A stretch of DNA of 64,000 bases from Haematococcus lacustris (Eukaryota; Chlorophyta; Chlorophyceae; Chlamydomonadales; Haematococcaceae): contig JASKMD010000008.1 in NCBI GenBank assembly GCA_030144725.1, positions 19,248,676-19,312,675 of the forward strand, read 5' to 3'. This document shows positions 24,701-34,400 of this stretch, one piece after another (the first letter of the stretch is position 1; each line of letters starts with the position of its first letter). Made by a program: the position numbers and the translations under genes. The notes under the pieces were generated by a model. It was not told the DNA's origin. It saw nothing but the letters and a program-made list of their open reading frames with translations, and did no database searches.

Positions 24701-27700
24701 AGGGCAGAGGGAGGGTGATTGTGGCAAATTGTGAAATGAATAAGGCTGGAGGCGGGAGTTGGGAGGGGTGTTTGAGGGGTAGGTGGTCATCTCAAGGCGC
24801 TAGGTTCCTGGCACTGCCACAGCAAGCCACCCACCAGTACAGTGTATGCCATACTGAGCCATCAGCCTCTTGCACACAATGAAGACTGCTCAGCCCGCTG
24901 CTTGCCAGTCTTGTGTGCTCTCCAGGCACTCCACTCTACTCCAGGCCACCCCACCTAGCAGTGCATGCCTTGACTGTCTGCTTGTTGGCCAGGTGCCCTG
25001 ACGGCGGCATAGGCGGCAGCCCCAGCCTGGCCTTCAGCCACCAAGAGCTGGGCGCCCTGAGCCTGCTCAGTGTGGTGGCCTCCATGACGCCGTTCTCTGA
25101 CTACAACCAGTCGCCGCGCAACATGTACCAATGCCAGATGGGCAAGCAGACTATGGGCACACCGGCGCAGGCCATGCAGCACAGGTGGAGCGGGGAAGGG
25201 GGAGGATGAGGGTAAGGCGAAGGTAGGTTGGCAAGGGGCAAAGCTAGGGCAAGGGCAAGGGCAAGGGCAAGGGGGAGCGATGAACTGTGGTGGGTATAGT
25301 GGGTGGATGAGCTGAATGATGTGTGAATGAAGAAGAGTGGAGAACCCAGCCTAGTACTCAGCCAATGTCGCACTGTAACACTTGCCCTGCCCGTCCCTGC
25401 CGCTGCTTCCTCCCTACTGCTTCCATGCTGTGCCGCTACTCCCTACTGCTTCCTCCCTACTGCTTCCTTGCTGTGCCCCTACTCCCTACTGCTTCCTCCC
25501 TACTGCCTCCTTGCTGTGCCGCTACTCCCTACTGCTTCCTCCCTACTGCCTCCTTGCTGTGCCGCTACTCCCTACTGCTTCCTCCCTACTGCTTCCTTGC
25601 TGTGCCCCTACTCCCTACTGCTTCCTCCCTACTGCCTCCTTGCTGTGCCCCTACTCCCTACTGCTTCCTCCCTACTGCCTCCTTGCTGTGCCGCTACTCC
25701 CTACTGCTTCCTCCCTACTGCTTCCTTGCTGTGCCGCTACTCCCTACTGCTTCCTCCCTACTGCTTCCTTGCTGTGCCCCTACTCCCTACTGCTTCCTCC
25801 CTACTGCTTCCTTGCTGTGCCCCTACTCCCTACTGCTTCCTCCCTACTGCCTCCTTGCTGTGCCGCTACTCCCTACTGCTTCCTCCCTACTGCTTCCTTG
25901 CTGTGCCCCTACTCCCTACTGCTTCCTCCCTACTGCCTCCTTGCTGTGCCGCTACTCCCTACTGCTTCCTCCCTACTGCTTCCTTGCTGTGCCGCTACTC
26001 CCTACTGCTTCCTCCCTACTGCTTCCTTGCTGTGCCCCTACTCCCTACTGCTTCCTCCCTACTGCTTCCTTGCTGTGCCGCTACTCCCTACTGCTTTCTC
26101 CCTACTGCTTCCTTGCTGTGCCCCTACTCCCTACTGCTTCCTCCCTACTGCCTCCTTGCTGTGCCGCTACTCCCTACTGCTTCCTCCCTACTGCTTCCTT
26201 GCTGTGCCGCTACTCCCTACTGCTTCCTCCCTACTGCTTCCTTGCTGTGCCCCTACTCCCTACTGCTTCCTCCCTACTGCCTCCTTGCTGTGCCGCTACT
26301 CCCTACTGCTTCCTCCCTACTGCTTCCTTGCTGTGCCCCTACTCCCTACTGCTTCCTCCCTACTGCCTCCTTGCTGTGCCGCTACTCCCTACTGCTTCCT
26401 CCCTACTGCTTCCTTGCTGTGCCGCTACTCCCTACTGCTTCCTCCCTACTGCTTCCTTGCTGTGCCCCNNNNNNNNNNNNNNNNNNNNNNNNNNNNNNNN
26501 NNNNNNNNNNNNNNNNNNNNNNNNNNNNNNNNNNNNNNNNNNNNNNNNNNNNNNNNNNNNNNNNNNNNNNNNNNNNNNNNNNNNNNNNNNNNNNNNNNNN
26601 NNNNNNNNNNNNNNNNNNNNNNNNNNNNNNNNNNNNNNNNNNNNNNNNNNNNNNNNNNNNNNNNNNNNNNNNNNNNNNNNNNNNNNNNNNNNNNNNNNNN
26701 NNNNNNNNNNNNNNNNNNNNNNNNNNNNNNNNNNNNNNNNNNNNNNNNNNNNNNNNNNNNNNNNNNNNNNNNNNNNNNNNNNNNNNNNNNNNNNNNNNNN
26801 NNNNNNNNNNNNNNNNNNNNNNNNNNNNNNNNNNNNNNNNNNNNNNNNNNNNNNNNNNNNNNNNNNNNNNNNNNNNNNNNNNNNNNNNNNNNNNNNNNNN
26901 NNNNNNNNNNNNNNNNNNNNNNNNNNNNNNNNNNNNNNNNNNNNNNNNNNNNNNNNNNNNNNNNNNNNACTCCCTACTGCTTCCTCCCTACTGCCTCCTT
27001 GCTGTGCCGCTACTCCCTACTGCTTCCTCCCTACTGCTTCCTTGCTGTGCCGCTACTCCCTACTGCTTTCTCCCTACTGCTTCCTTGCTGTGCCCCTACT
27101 CCCTACTGCTTCCTCCCTACTGCCTCCTTGCTGTGCCGCTACTCCCTACTGCTTCCTCCCTACTGCTTCCTTGCTGTGCCGCTACTCCCTACTGCTTCCT
27201 CCCTACTGCTTCCTTACTGTGCCCCTACTCCCTACTGCTTCCTCCCTACTGCTTCCTTGCTGTGCCGCTACTCCCTACTGCTTCCTCCCTACTGCTTCCT
27301 TGCTGTGCCCCTACTCCCTACTGCTTCCTCCCTACTGCTTCCTTGCTGTGCCGCTACTCCCTACTGCTTCCTCCCTACTGCTTCCTTGCTGTGCCCCTAC
27401 TCCCTACTGCTTCCTCCCTACTGCCTCCTTGCTGTGCCCCTACTTCCTACTGCTTCCTCCCTACTGCTTCCATGCTGTGCCGCTGCTCCCTGGCTGCACG
27501 CAACTGAGGGGAAGGAGAGGGGGGCTGATGAGGGTGGGAAGGGTAGCGGCAAGGGATGAGGGCCCGTGCTCCTGTAACTCCCTCCCTCCCTCCGACCCCT
27601 TCCTCCCTACCCCCTATGTGACCTGCAGGACGGACAACAAGATGTACAGGCTTCTGAACCCGCAGACCCCCCTGGCCCGCACCACCCGTTATGACCAATA

Positions 27701-30700
27701 CCACATGGACGAGTATCCCAGCGGTACCAATGCAGTGGTGGCTGTGCTGTCGTACACAGGTCAGCTTAGGCTGCAGCAGGGGCCCGGGAGCATCATTGGG
27801 GGCAGCAGGGGGGGCAGGGGCGGCAGGGGCTGTTGCAGAGGGTCAAGCATGGTGTGCATGCTGCCTGCCTTGCTTGTTTAGGCTACGACATGGAAGACGC
27901 CATGATTCTGAACAAGAGCAGCATGGAGCGTGGGATCTGTCATGGACGACTCATCAAGACAGAGATGGTGGATTTAAGAGAGGAGCACAAGGCCGCCCGC
28001 ACAGCCTTTGCACCGGAACCTCATGACACACGCAGCAAGGCATGTGGCTCCAAATGCGAAAGCTCTGCTTCCTTCTGCTCCTCCTCCTGCTGCTCCTCTT
28101 TCTGCTTCTCCTGCCCTTGCCCAGCTGCCCCTGCCTTCCTTGATTGCTTGGCTGCCTTGCCTGCCCGCCCACCCACCACCTAGCCTGCCTGGCTGAGTGG
28201 CCGGCCCTCTGCAGACTACCTCTCCTCCACACCATACTGCAAGCCCATCTGGTTGGACTGCCTACCACCCTGCCTGCCTTCCTGCCTGCCTGCTCTGCCT
28301 TGCCGCTGCCACTGCATCTCCGCAGGCTGCCGGCTTCAAGCGCCCTGTGGGGGCTTTTGGGCAGCAGTACCCTCAGAATGTGCCCAGTGCCGCCTCTAGC
28401 GCTGCCGTGCTGCAGCAGAGGCTGGCCCCTGCATCCAACCATAAGGAGTCAGACCACCTAGGGGAGGATGGGCTGCCGCATGTTGGGGCAATCATCTGGC
28501 CAGGCCAGGTGCGCGAAAGTTGGAGCAGGGTTGGGGGCTGCGGCAGGGGCAAGAGCAGGGGCAGGAGTAGGGGCAGGGGCAGGGGCAGGGGCAGGGGCAG
28601 GGGCAGGGGCAGGGGCAGGGGCAGGGGCAGTATTGGAGACGGTCAAGCAGGCATGTAAAGGGAAGCCTGGCAGCAGTGGGTCTAGGGAAATGGGCGCCAT
28701 TGTCAGGAACATGCATGGGACTGCCATGCGAAGTGATGATGTGACCCGGCCTTGTTGCTGCCATGCCTGCTGCATGCTGCTGCAGACAGTGTACAGTGTG
28801 AGGGACCAGACCACAGGCCAGTACAAAGCACACAAACTGAAGGGCGAGGAGGTGGCATGCGTGGACGCGGTGAGGCCTTGCCCATGCGCCTTCCTAGCCG
28901 GTTATGCTGCGTTTCTAAGCCCATGCTCAAGTTGCTCATGAGCAAGGCCAAGTAGCCATACCTAGCTGATGGTGATAGCGGAGGACCAGAGAAGCATCGC
29001 TTTCATGCATGGCGCCTGTGCTGCCGCTGACTGCGGCCTCTGCCCCAAAGACCCCTAGGGCCGCCCAACTGCTTGCTATCCGCCCCTGGTGCATCCCCTA
29101 CTGGCTGGCCACCTCTGGCGGGCTCTGATCTGCAGCTCTCCTTAGCATGTGTCTCCCCTCCCTGTTGCCCCTCCTTCTGCCCAGGTCACCCTTGTGGGCA
29201 GCAAGGAAAAGGGGCCCTGCCAGCGCGCCAACATCCGCCTGGTTTTCAATCGAAATCCCGTGATTGGCGACAAGTTCGCCTCCCGTGCGGGTCAAAAGGG
29301 GGTGCTTTCCATCCTGTGAGTCACACCTAGGGGTGCGCAGGTGGGTGGGCACATGCGTGTGGGCATTGAGTGCATGGAGAGCAAGGAAATGGCAGGAGCC
29401 AGAGGCCTGCAAGCGAGGAGACCAGGGGGGCCGGAGAAAGGTCAGCTGAAGCTCAGGGTGTCCAGGAGTGTGAGAGTGAGTCACCTCCGTGCAAGCCCAT
29501 GTCAGCGGTTTGTGCCCTGGCACATGCAGGCACAGGTAGAAGGGGCTACAACAGTGTGTTTGCTATGTTTGCTTTGCTAGGGGCTTGCTTTGTAGGGTGT
29601 GTGTGCGGCACATGCATCCTAAATCTGCAAGCGGGTTGCTGTGCGTCACTGTCTCACTGCTGCAGCTGGCCAGACGTGAACATGCCATTTGTGGCCAAGA
29701 CCGGGATGCGGCCGGACTTGATCATCAACCCGCACGCCTTTCCCTCGCGCATGACCATCGGCATGCTCATTGAGTCAATGGGCGCGAAGGCAGGAGCCTT
29801 GACTGGGACATTTGTGGACGCAAGTCCCTTTCAGAAGGCAGACGGCAAACCAGGTGCGCTGCTTCCTGGATTATGTCGATAAAGTGAAGCGCACTGGTTG
29901 ACAGCAGCCACTAAACGCCCACGGTTCTGTTCAGGCAACCCTGCGGAGGAGTTTGGCGCGGTGCTCGAGTCGCTGGGGTATGCCCGGCACGGTCAGGAGA
30001 CAATGATCAGCGGCATCACGGGCGAGGAGATGAAGTGTGACATCTTCATAGGCATCGTGTACTATCAGCGCTTGCGGCATATGGTGTCTGACAAGTTTCA
30101 GGTGCGCACCAGCTATGCCCTTTTTTTGCCTTTTCCGCATAATCCCCAACGGGGCGCCTCGCATAGTGGATGTGTCTGTGTGATTTGGGTTGGAAAGGCA
30201 GGTGCGTGCGAATGCCTTTGAATGCCTGTGAGTGTGGGCAGCTTCACCTCCCATCCTGGGTGGCTTACAGCAGCAGGTCATGCAGCAGCTTGCGCACTCA
30301 GTTGCTCCTGGCTACTGCCACAACTGGGTGTTGGATGTTACAGACACAGCCTGCCTGATGCCATGAAGCTCTGGCAGTGTGAGTGAGTGACTGCCAGCGG
30401 CTAGCCGGTGTAGTGGTGCTGACATATGCAGGGCAGTAATGTATGAGGCTTGAGCACTTCGACCTGGTGTTGAGCCCTCACCACGCCTCTGACCATCTAC
30501 TCTGTGTACCATCCAGTGTGTGACCCGCGTGGGCCATGCAGGTGCGATCCACTGGCCCAATCAACAACCTGACCAAGCAGCCATTGAAGGGCAGGAAGCT
30601 GGGCGGTGGCATTCGGTAAGATCCGTGCCATCGCAATGTCTACGTCCCCTGACACAAATATCGGGCAGGTTTGGACCTGGGTGCTCACAAGCGATGCGAC

Positions 30701-31064
30701 TTGCGACTCTGTCGGGTCATGCCTGTGCAGACTGGGCGAGATGGAGCGCGACTCCCTCCTTGCACACGGCGCTGCCTATTTGCTGCACGACCGGCTGCAC
30801 ACCTGCTCCGACTACCACGTCATGGACGTGTGCACACAGTGCGGCTCCCTGGTAGCGCCGTTAACGCGGCCTCATGCAGCGGCGTCGGCCACATCAGGTC
30901 CGCTGAGCGCGGCCTCGCCCGGGAGCAGCGTGGGCCGCGTGATCTGCCCTGTGTGCGACAACAGCAGCCGGTACATTGAGCGGGTGGCGCTGCCATATGT
31001 CTTCAAGTTTCTGGCAACGGAGCTGGCGGCCATGAATATCAAGGTCCACATTGAGGCGCGGTAG
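18511..31064 (+). CDS. RPA2: DNA-directed RNA polymerase I second-largest subunit (RPA2/RPA135)
   Basis: Twenty-three exons join without any phase conflict (1,235 aa): 18511-18645, 18722-18850, 19302-19384, 19656-19895, 20405-20540, 20718-20845, 21117-21472, 21792-21868, 22147-22254, 22837-23085, 23386-23457, 23974-24177, 24459-24607, 24993-25184, 27629-27759, 27882-28039, 28326-28508, 28786-28869, 29185-29315, 29666-29853, 29935-30101, 30542-30615, 30731-31064. Landmarks: [153 protein letters not shown]. Two CxxC pairs (about residues 1159-1162 and 1197-1200) form the C-terminal zinc site. CVRPDQ..., the short N-terminus and the spaced zinc cysteines favour Pol I over Pol II/III. It forms half of the active centre that makes pre-rRNA in the nucleolus. 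Introns after exons 5 and 16 appear to use GC donors. Confidence 0.93.
18886..19015 (+). repeat. CTCCAG/CTCCAA hexamer-type microsatellite in RPA2 intron 2
   Basis: About 20 imperfect copies of a 6-base unit (AGCTCC/AACTCC). It is intronic, between exons 2 and 3. Confidence 0.85.
21730..21788 (+). repeat. (CCTG)n tetranucleotide in RPA2 intron 7
   Basis: About 14 uninterrupted CCTG units sit immediately upstream of the exon 8 acceptor and form part of its pyrimidine tract. A weaker, interrupted cluster follows at 22020-22140 before exon 9. Confidence 0.9.
24184..24395 (+). repeat. (GGGGC)n pentanucleotide, about 42 copies, in RPA2 intron 12
   Basis: A perfect run of GGGGC starts seven bases after the exon 12 donor. 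The strand has a run of four G every five bases, so it is G-quadruplex-competent in the nascent transcript. Confidence 0.95.
25398..27490 (+). repeat. 43-bp VNTR filling RPA2 intron 14
   Basis: The tandem unit begins CTACTCCCTACTGCTTCC and ends near CTTGCTGTGCCG or CCCC. Units differ mainly at two positions (CTTCC/CTCCC... and GCCG/GCCC). The strand is strongly pyrimidine-rich. Because 43 is not a multiple of three and the unit has no stop in any plus frame, all three frames stay open. These open frames are not genes. The assembly gap at 26469-26968 lies inside. Confidence 0.95.
26469..26968. other. Assembly gap, exactly 500 N
   Basis: A run of 500 N inside the VNTR. The round number suggests an arbitrary or estimated gap, so the true copy number of the 43-bp unit is unknown. 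Confidence 1.
28540..28630 (+). repeat. (GGGGCA)n hexanucleotide in RPA2 intron 17
   Basis: About 14 copies of GGGGCA/GGAGCA. It is intronic, between exons 17 and 18. Confidence 0.9.
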
Positions 31065-31423
31065 TGTTGCCCACCCAGAGGCTGCTCAGACGGTCGCAAT
31101 CCTCGACTTGGCGACCACCATACCATGCCAGAGTTGCGTTTGACACCTCGTCTTTGGCGCTGACCATTGACGCTTGTATTTAGTTTGCCGCCTCTAGTAA
31201 GGTCTCTTCTAAATAGGGTGCATGGCTTACTTTCACACCCAGACCACCATTTGCTACCGCGGTTGCACTGCCAGAATATTGTGAAGAAGGTCCAACATGT
31301 TTGACTAAAGTTTGAGTGTGACATGGCGCTAGTTCAGCAGTTGGTGTACCGCAACATCTGAGCTCCTCGGCAGGTGTCTCCGTTGCAAGTGTACGGGCGT
31401 ATATATCCGTCACATATGTGCGG
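31065..31423. other. RPA2 3' flank and 5' flank of the Hint-domain gene
   Basis: The left part (to about 31200) is also present in the duplicate at 42684-42820, so it moved with the RPA2 3' end. A dispersed repeat piece lies at 31197-31271. GCGTATATAT at about 31398 is a TATA-like box upstream of the next ATG. Confidence 0.5.
31197..31271 (+). repeat. Dispersed repeat piece shared with 50257-50332
   Basis: The two loci share AAGG.CTCTT.TAAATAGGGT and ACCACCATTTGCTACCGCG with similar spacing. This suggests a short transposon or retroelement remnant. Family unknown. Confidence 0.6.
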
Positions 31424-34400
31424 ATGTGCGGTATATCCGCCGTTGCGTTTCTTGCTCTGCTGGTTCTCGCTATGGTGTTCGTCGTCCCCCGACTGACATC
31501 GGCCCCCGCCCCTCCACCTGTTCCACCACAGTCAACAGTCAACGCAGGACGTGTACAGTTCCGCATGACTTTCTTTGGGCTTGATATGTGGAGCATCCTG
31601 ACCTTGAACTCCGACATGTCAACCAGGGCAAACGCTTCCTCCTAAGCCTGGCAGCCCCGTCCACCTGCTTCTCACAGCTGGTGGCCATGGACCTCAGCAC
31701 CCTACTCAACTCCTCTGGCACTACACAGCAGCTCCTGCCGGGCTTGCTTGTGTTCAAGACAGATGTGAGTGCCCGCTGTTGTTATGCTCAGACTGCCATC
31801 ACCCCAGCCAGGTACTGACATGACCCTGCCCAGCCATGACCTGCAATGTTGGTGGCGCAGGTTGAGGTCATGCTGCGCGAGTACCTGAACGAGGACACTG
31901 CCAACGTGACTGTGCCAGACTTCTGCGCCGGCAACAGGACCCAGGCCGCCTTCTATGGGGGCCCCGCACTGACGCTGTTCAACCAGACCTGGCCCACAGT
32001 GCAGGTGCAGGTGGAGCTGGACGCAAACCCTGCATGGTGAGTGCTGCACTGGGCCATGTCGGCAAGCCTGGAACCGTCATGGAAGTGGGGGGGCCTTTGA
32101 CTGGGAAGGGGATGTTTGCTCCTCAGTCCAGCTGCTGGCCGTGTGCTGTGGCCTGATGCTGTGCAGGCTAGCCACCCTGACAGCGCTGGGAGACAGGCTG
32201 GGCGCCCTAAGCAACCTGCAGGACAACTGGTGAGGCTGTCTGGGGTCAGGCCAGCGGCAGCACCTGCTTCACTGCAGCCAGGGAGAGTAGAAGGGAGGGT
32301 GCCAGTCAGCTTGGCTGTGTTGCTGTGAGGTTGATTGCATAGGGCTGCCACACCTTAACCACCCACTGCATGCTGGACCTGGCAAGCAATGCCGCATACT
32401 GATGTTTGTGGTCTACCCATCTTTGCAACTGCCTGCTGAGATGGCTGCTGCCTGGCTACTGTGGCTGCAGCCGTGATGCGCTGTTGACTCGCTCCCCCCT
32501 GGTGAGGAAGAGGCAGCCAGCACCCTGCCCCACAGCTGCTGGGCCAGAGGCTGCTCAGCCAGGCACCAATGGTTGCCTCACCCAGTGCACTCTGCATACT
32601 CATCTACCGCTGCCCCACTTGCTTGACTGCTTACTGACATGCTCAGGTTCTGGGTGCAGTACCAGATGCCATTTCAAGGCTGCCTGGTGGACATGGTGGC
32701 TCAGCTACATAGCTCCAGCTTGTCACAGAACATGTTTCCCTCTCCTAGCCCTAGCCCTCCTTACCCTCCTTACCCATTCCCTCCATCAAGTCCCTCACCC
32801 TTGGCCCCTGCCCCTCCATCCCCTGCCCCTCCACCCTCACCCAGCCCCTCACCTCCTTCACCCTCTCCCTCCCCTTCACCTCCGCCACCTGCCATCCCTT
32901 CCCCCATCCCACCCCTGCCTCCATCCAATATGAACCTGCTGGTCCTGCCGAGCCCCCCACCCCCTCCTGACCCCCCTCTTCCCAGCCCACCCCCTCCCAG
33001 CCCCAGCCCACCCCCTTCCAGCCCCAGCCCACCCCCTCTCAGCCCCCCTTCTCCCAGCCCACCCCCTCCCAATCCACCCCTTCCTGACCCACCTCCCCCC
33101 AGCCCACCCCCTCCCAGCCCCAGCCCACCCCCTTCCAGCCCCAGCCCACCCCCTTCCAGCCCCCCTTCTCCCAGCCCACCCCCTACCAATCCACCCCTTC
33201 CTAACCCCCCTCCTCCCAGCCCACCCCCTCCCAGCCCCAGCCCACCCCCTCTCAGCCCCCCTTCCCCCAGCCCACCCCCTACCAATCCACCCCTTCCTGA
33301 CCCACCTCCCCCCAGCCCACCCCCTCCCAGCCCCAGCCCACCCCCTCTCAGCCCCCCTTCTCCCAGCCCACCCCCTACCAATCCACCCCTTCCTAACCCC
33401 CCTCCTCCCAGCCCACCCCCTCCCAGCCCCAGCCCACCCCCTCTCAGCCCCCCTTCCCCCAGCCCACCCCCTACCAATCCACCCCTTCCTAACCCACCTC
33501 CCCCCAGCCCACCCCCTCCCAGCCCCAGCCCACCCCCTCTCAGCCCCCCTTCTCCCAGCCCACCCCCTACCAATCCACCCCTTCCTAACCCCCCTCCTCC
33601 CAGCCCACCCCCTCCCAGCCCCAGCCCACCCCCTTCCAGCCCCAGCCCACCCCCTCTCAGCCCCCCTTCTCCCAGCCCACCCCCTCCCAGTCCACCCCTT
33701 CCTGACCCCCCTCCTCCCAGCCCACCCCCTCCCAGCCCCAGCCCACCCCCTCTCAGCCCCCCTTCTCCCAGCCCACCCCCTCCCAGTCCACCCCCTCCTG
33801 ACCCACCTCCCCCCAGCCCACCCCCTCTCAGCCCCCCTTCCCCCAGCCCACCCCCTACCAATCCACCCCTTCCTGACCCACCTCCCCCCAGCCCACCCCC
33901 TCCCAGCCCCAGCCCACCCCCTCTCAGCCCCCGTCCACCCCCTCCTGACCCACCTACTCCCAGCCCACCCCCTCCCAGTCCACCCCCTCCTGACCCACCT
34001 CCCCCCAGCCCACCCCCTCCCAGCCCCAGCCCACCCCCTCTCAGCCCCCCTTCTCCCAGCCCACCCCCTACCAATCCACCCCTTCCTAACCCCCCTCCTC
34101 CCAGCCCACCCCCTCCCAGCCCCAGCCCACCCCCTTCCAGCCCCAGCCCACCCCCTCTCAGCCCCCCTTCTCCCAGCCCACCCCCTCCCAGTCCACCCCT
34201 TCCTGACCCCCCTCCTCCCAGCCCACCCCCTCCCAGCCCCAGCCCACCCCCTCTCAGCCCCCCTTCTCCCAGCCCACCCCCTCCCAGTCCACCCCCTCCT
34301 GACCCACCTCCCCCCAGCCCACCCCCTCTCAGCCCCCCTTCCCCCAGCCCACCCCCTACCAATCCACCCCTTCCTGACCCACCTCCCCCCAGCCCACCCC

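Noticed and set aside
25323..27881. Three overlapping plus-strand open frames of more than 700 codons
   Set aside because: They arise because the 43-bp repeat has no stop in any plus frame. They pass through a 500-N gap and repeat the same peptide with a 43-residue period. The region is an RPA2 intron.
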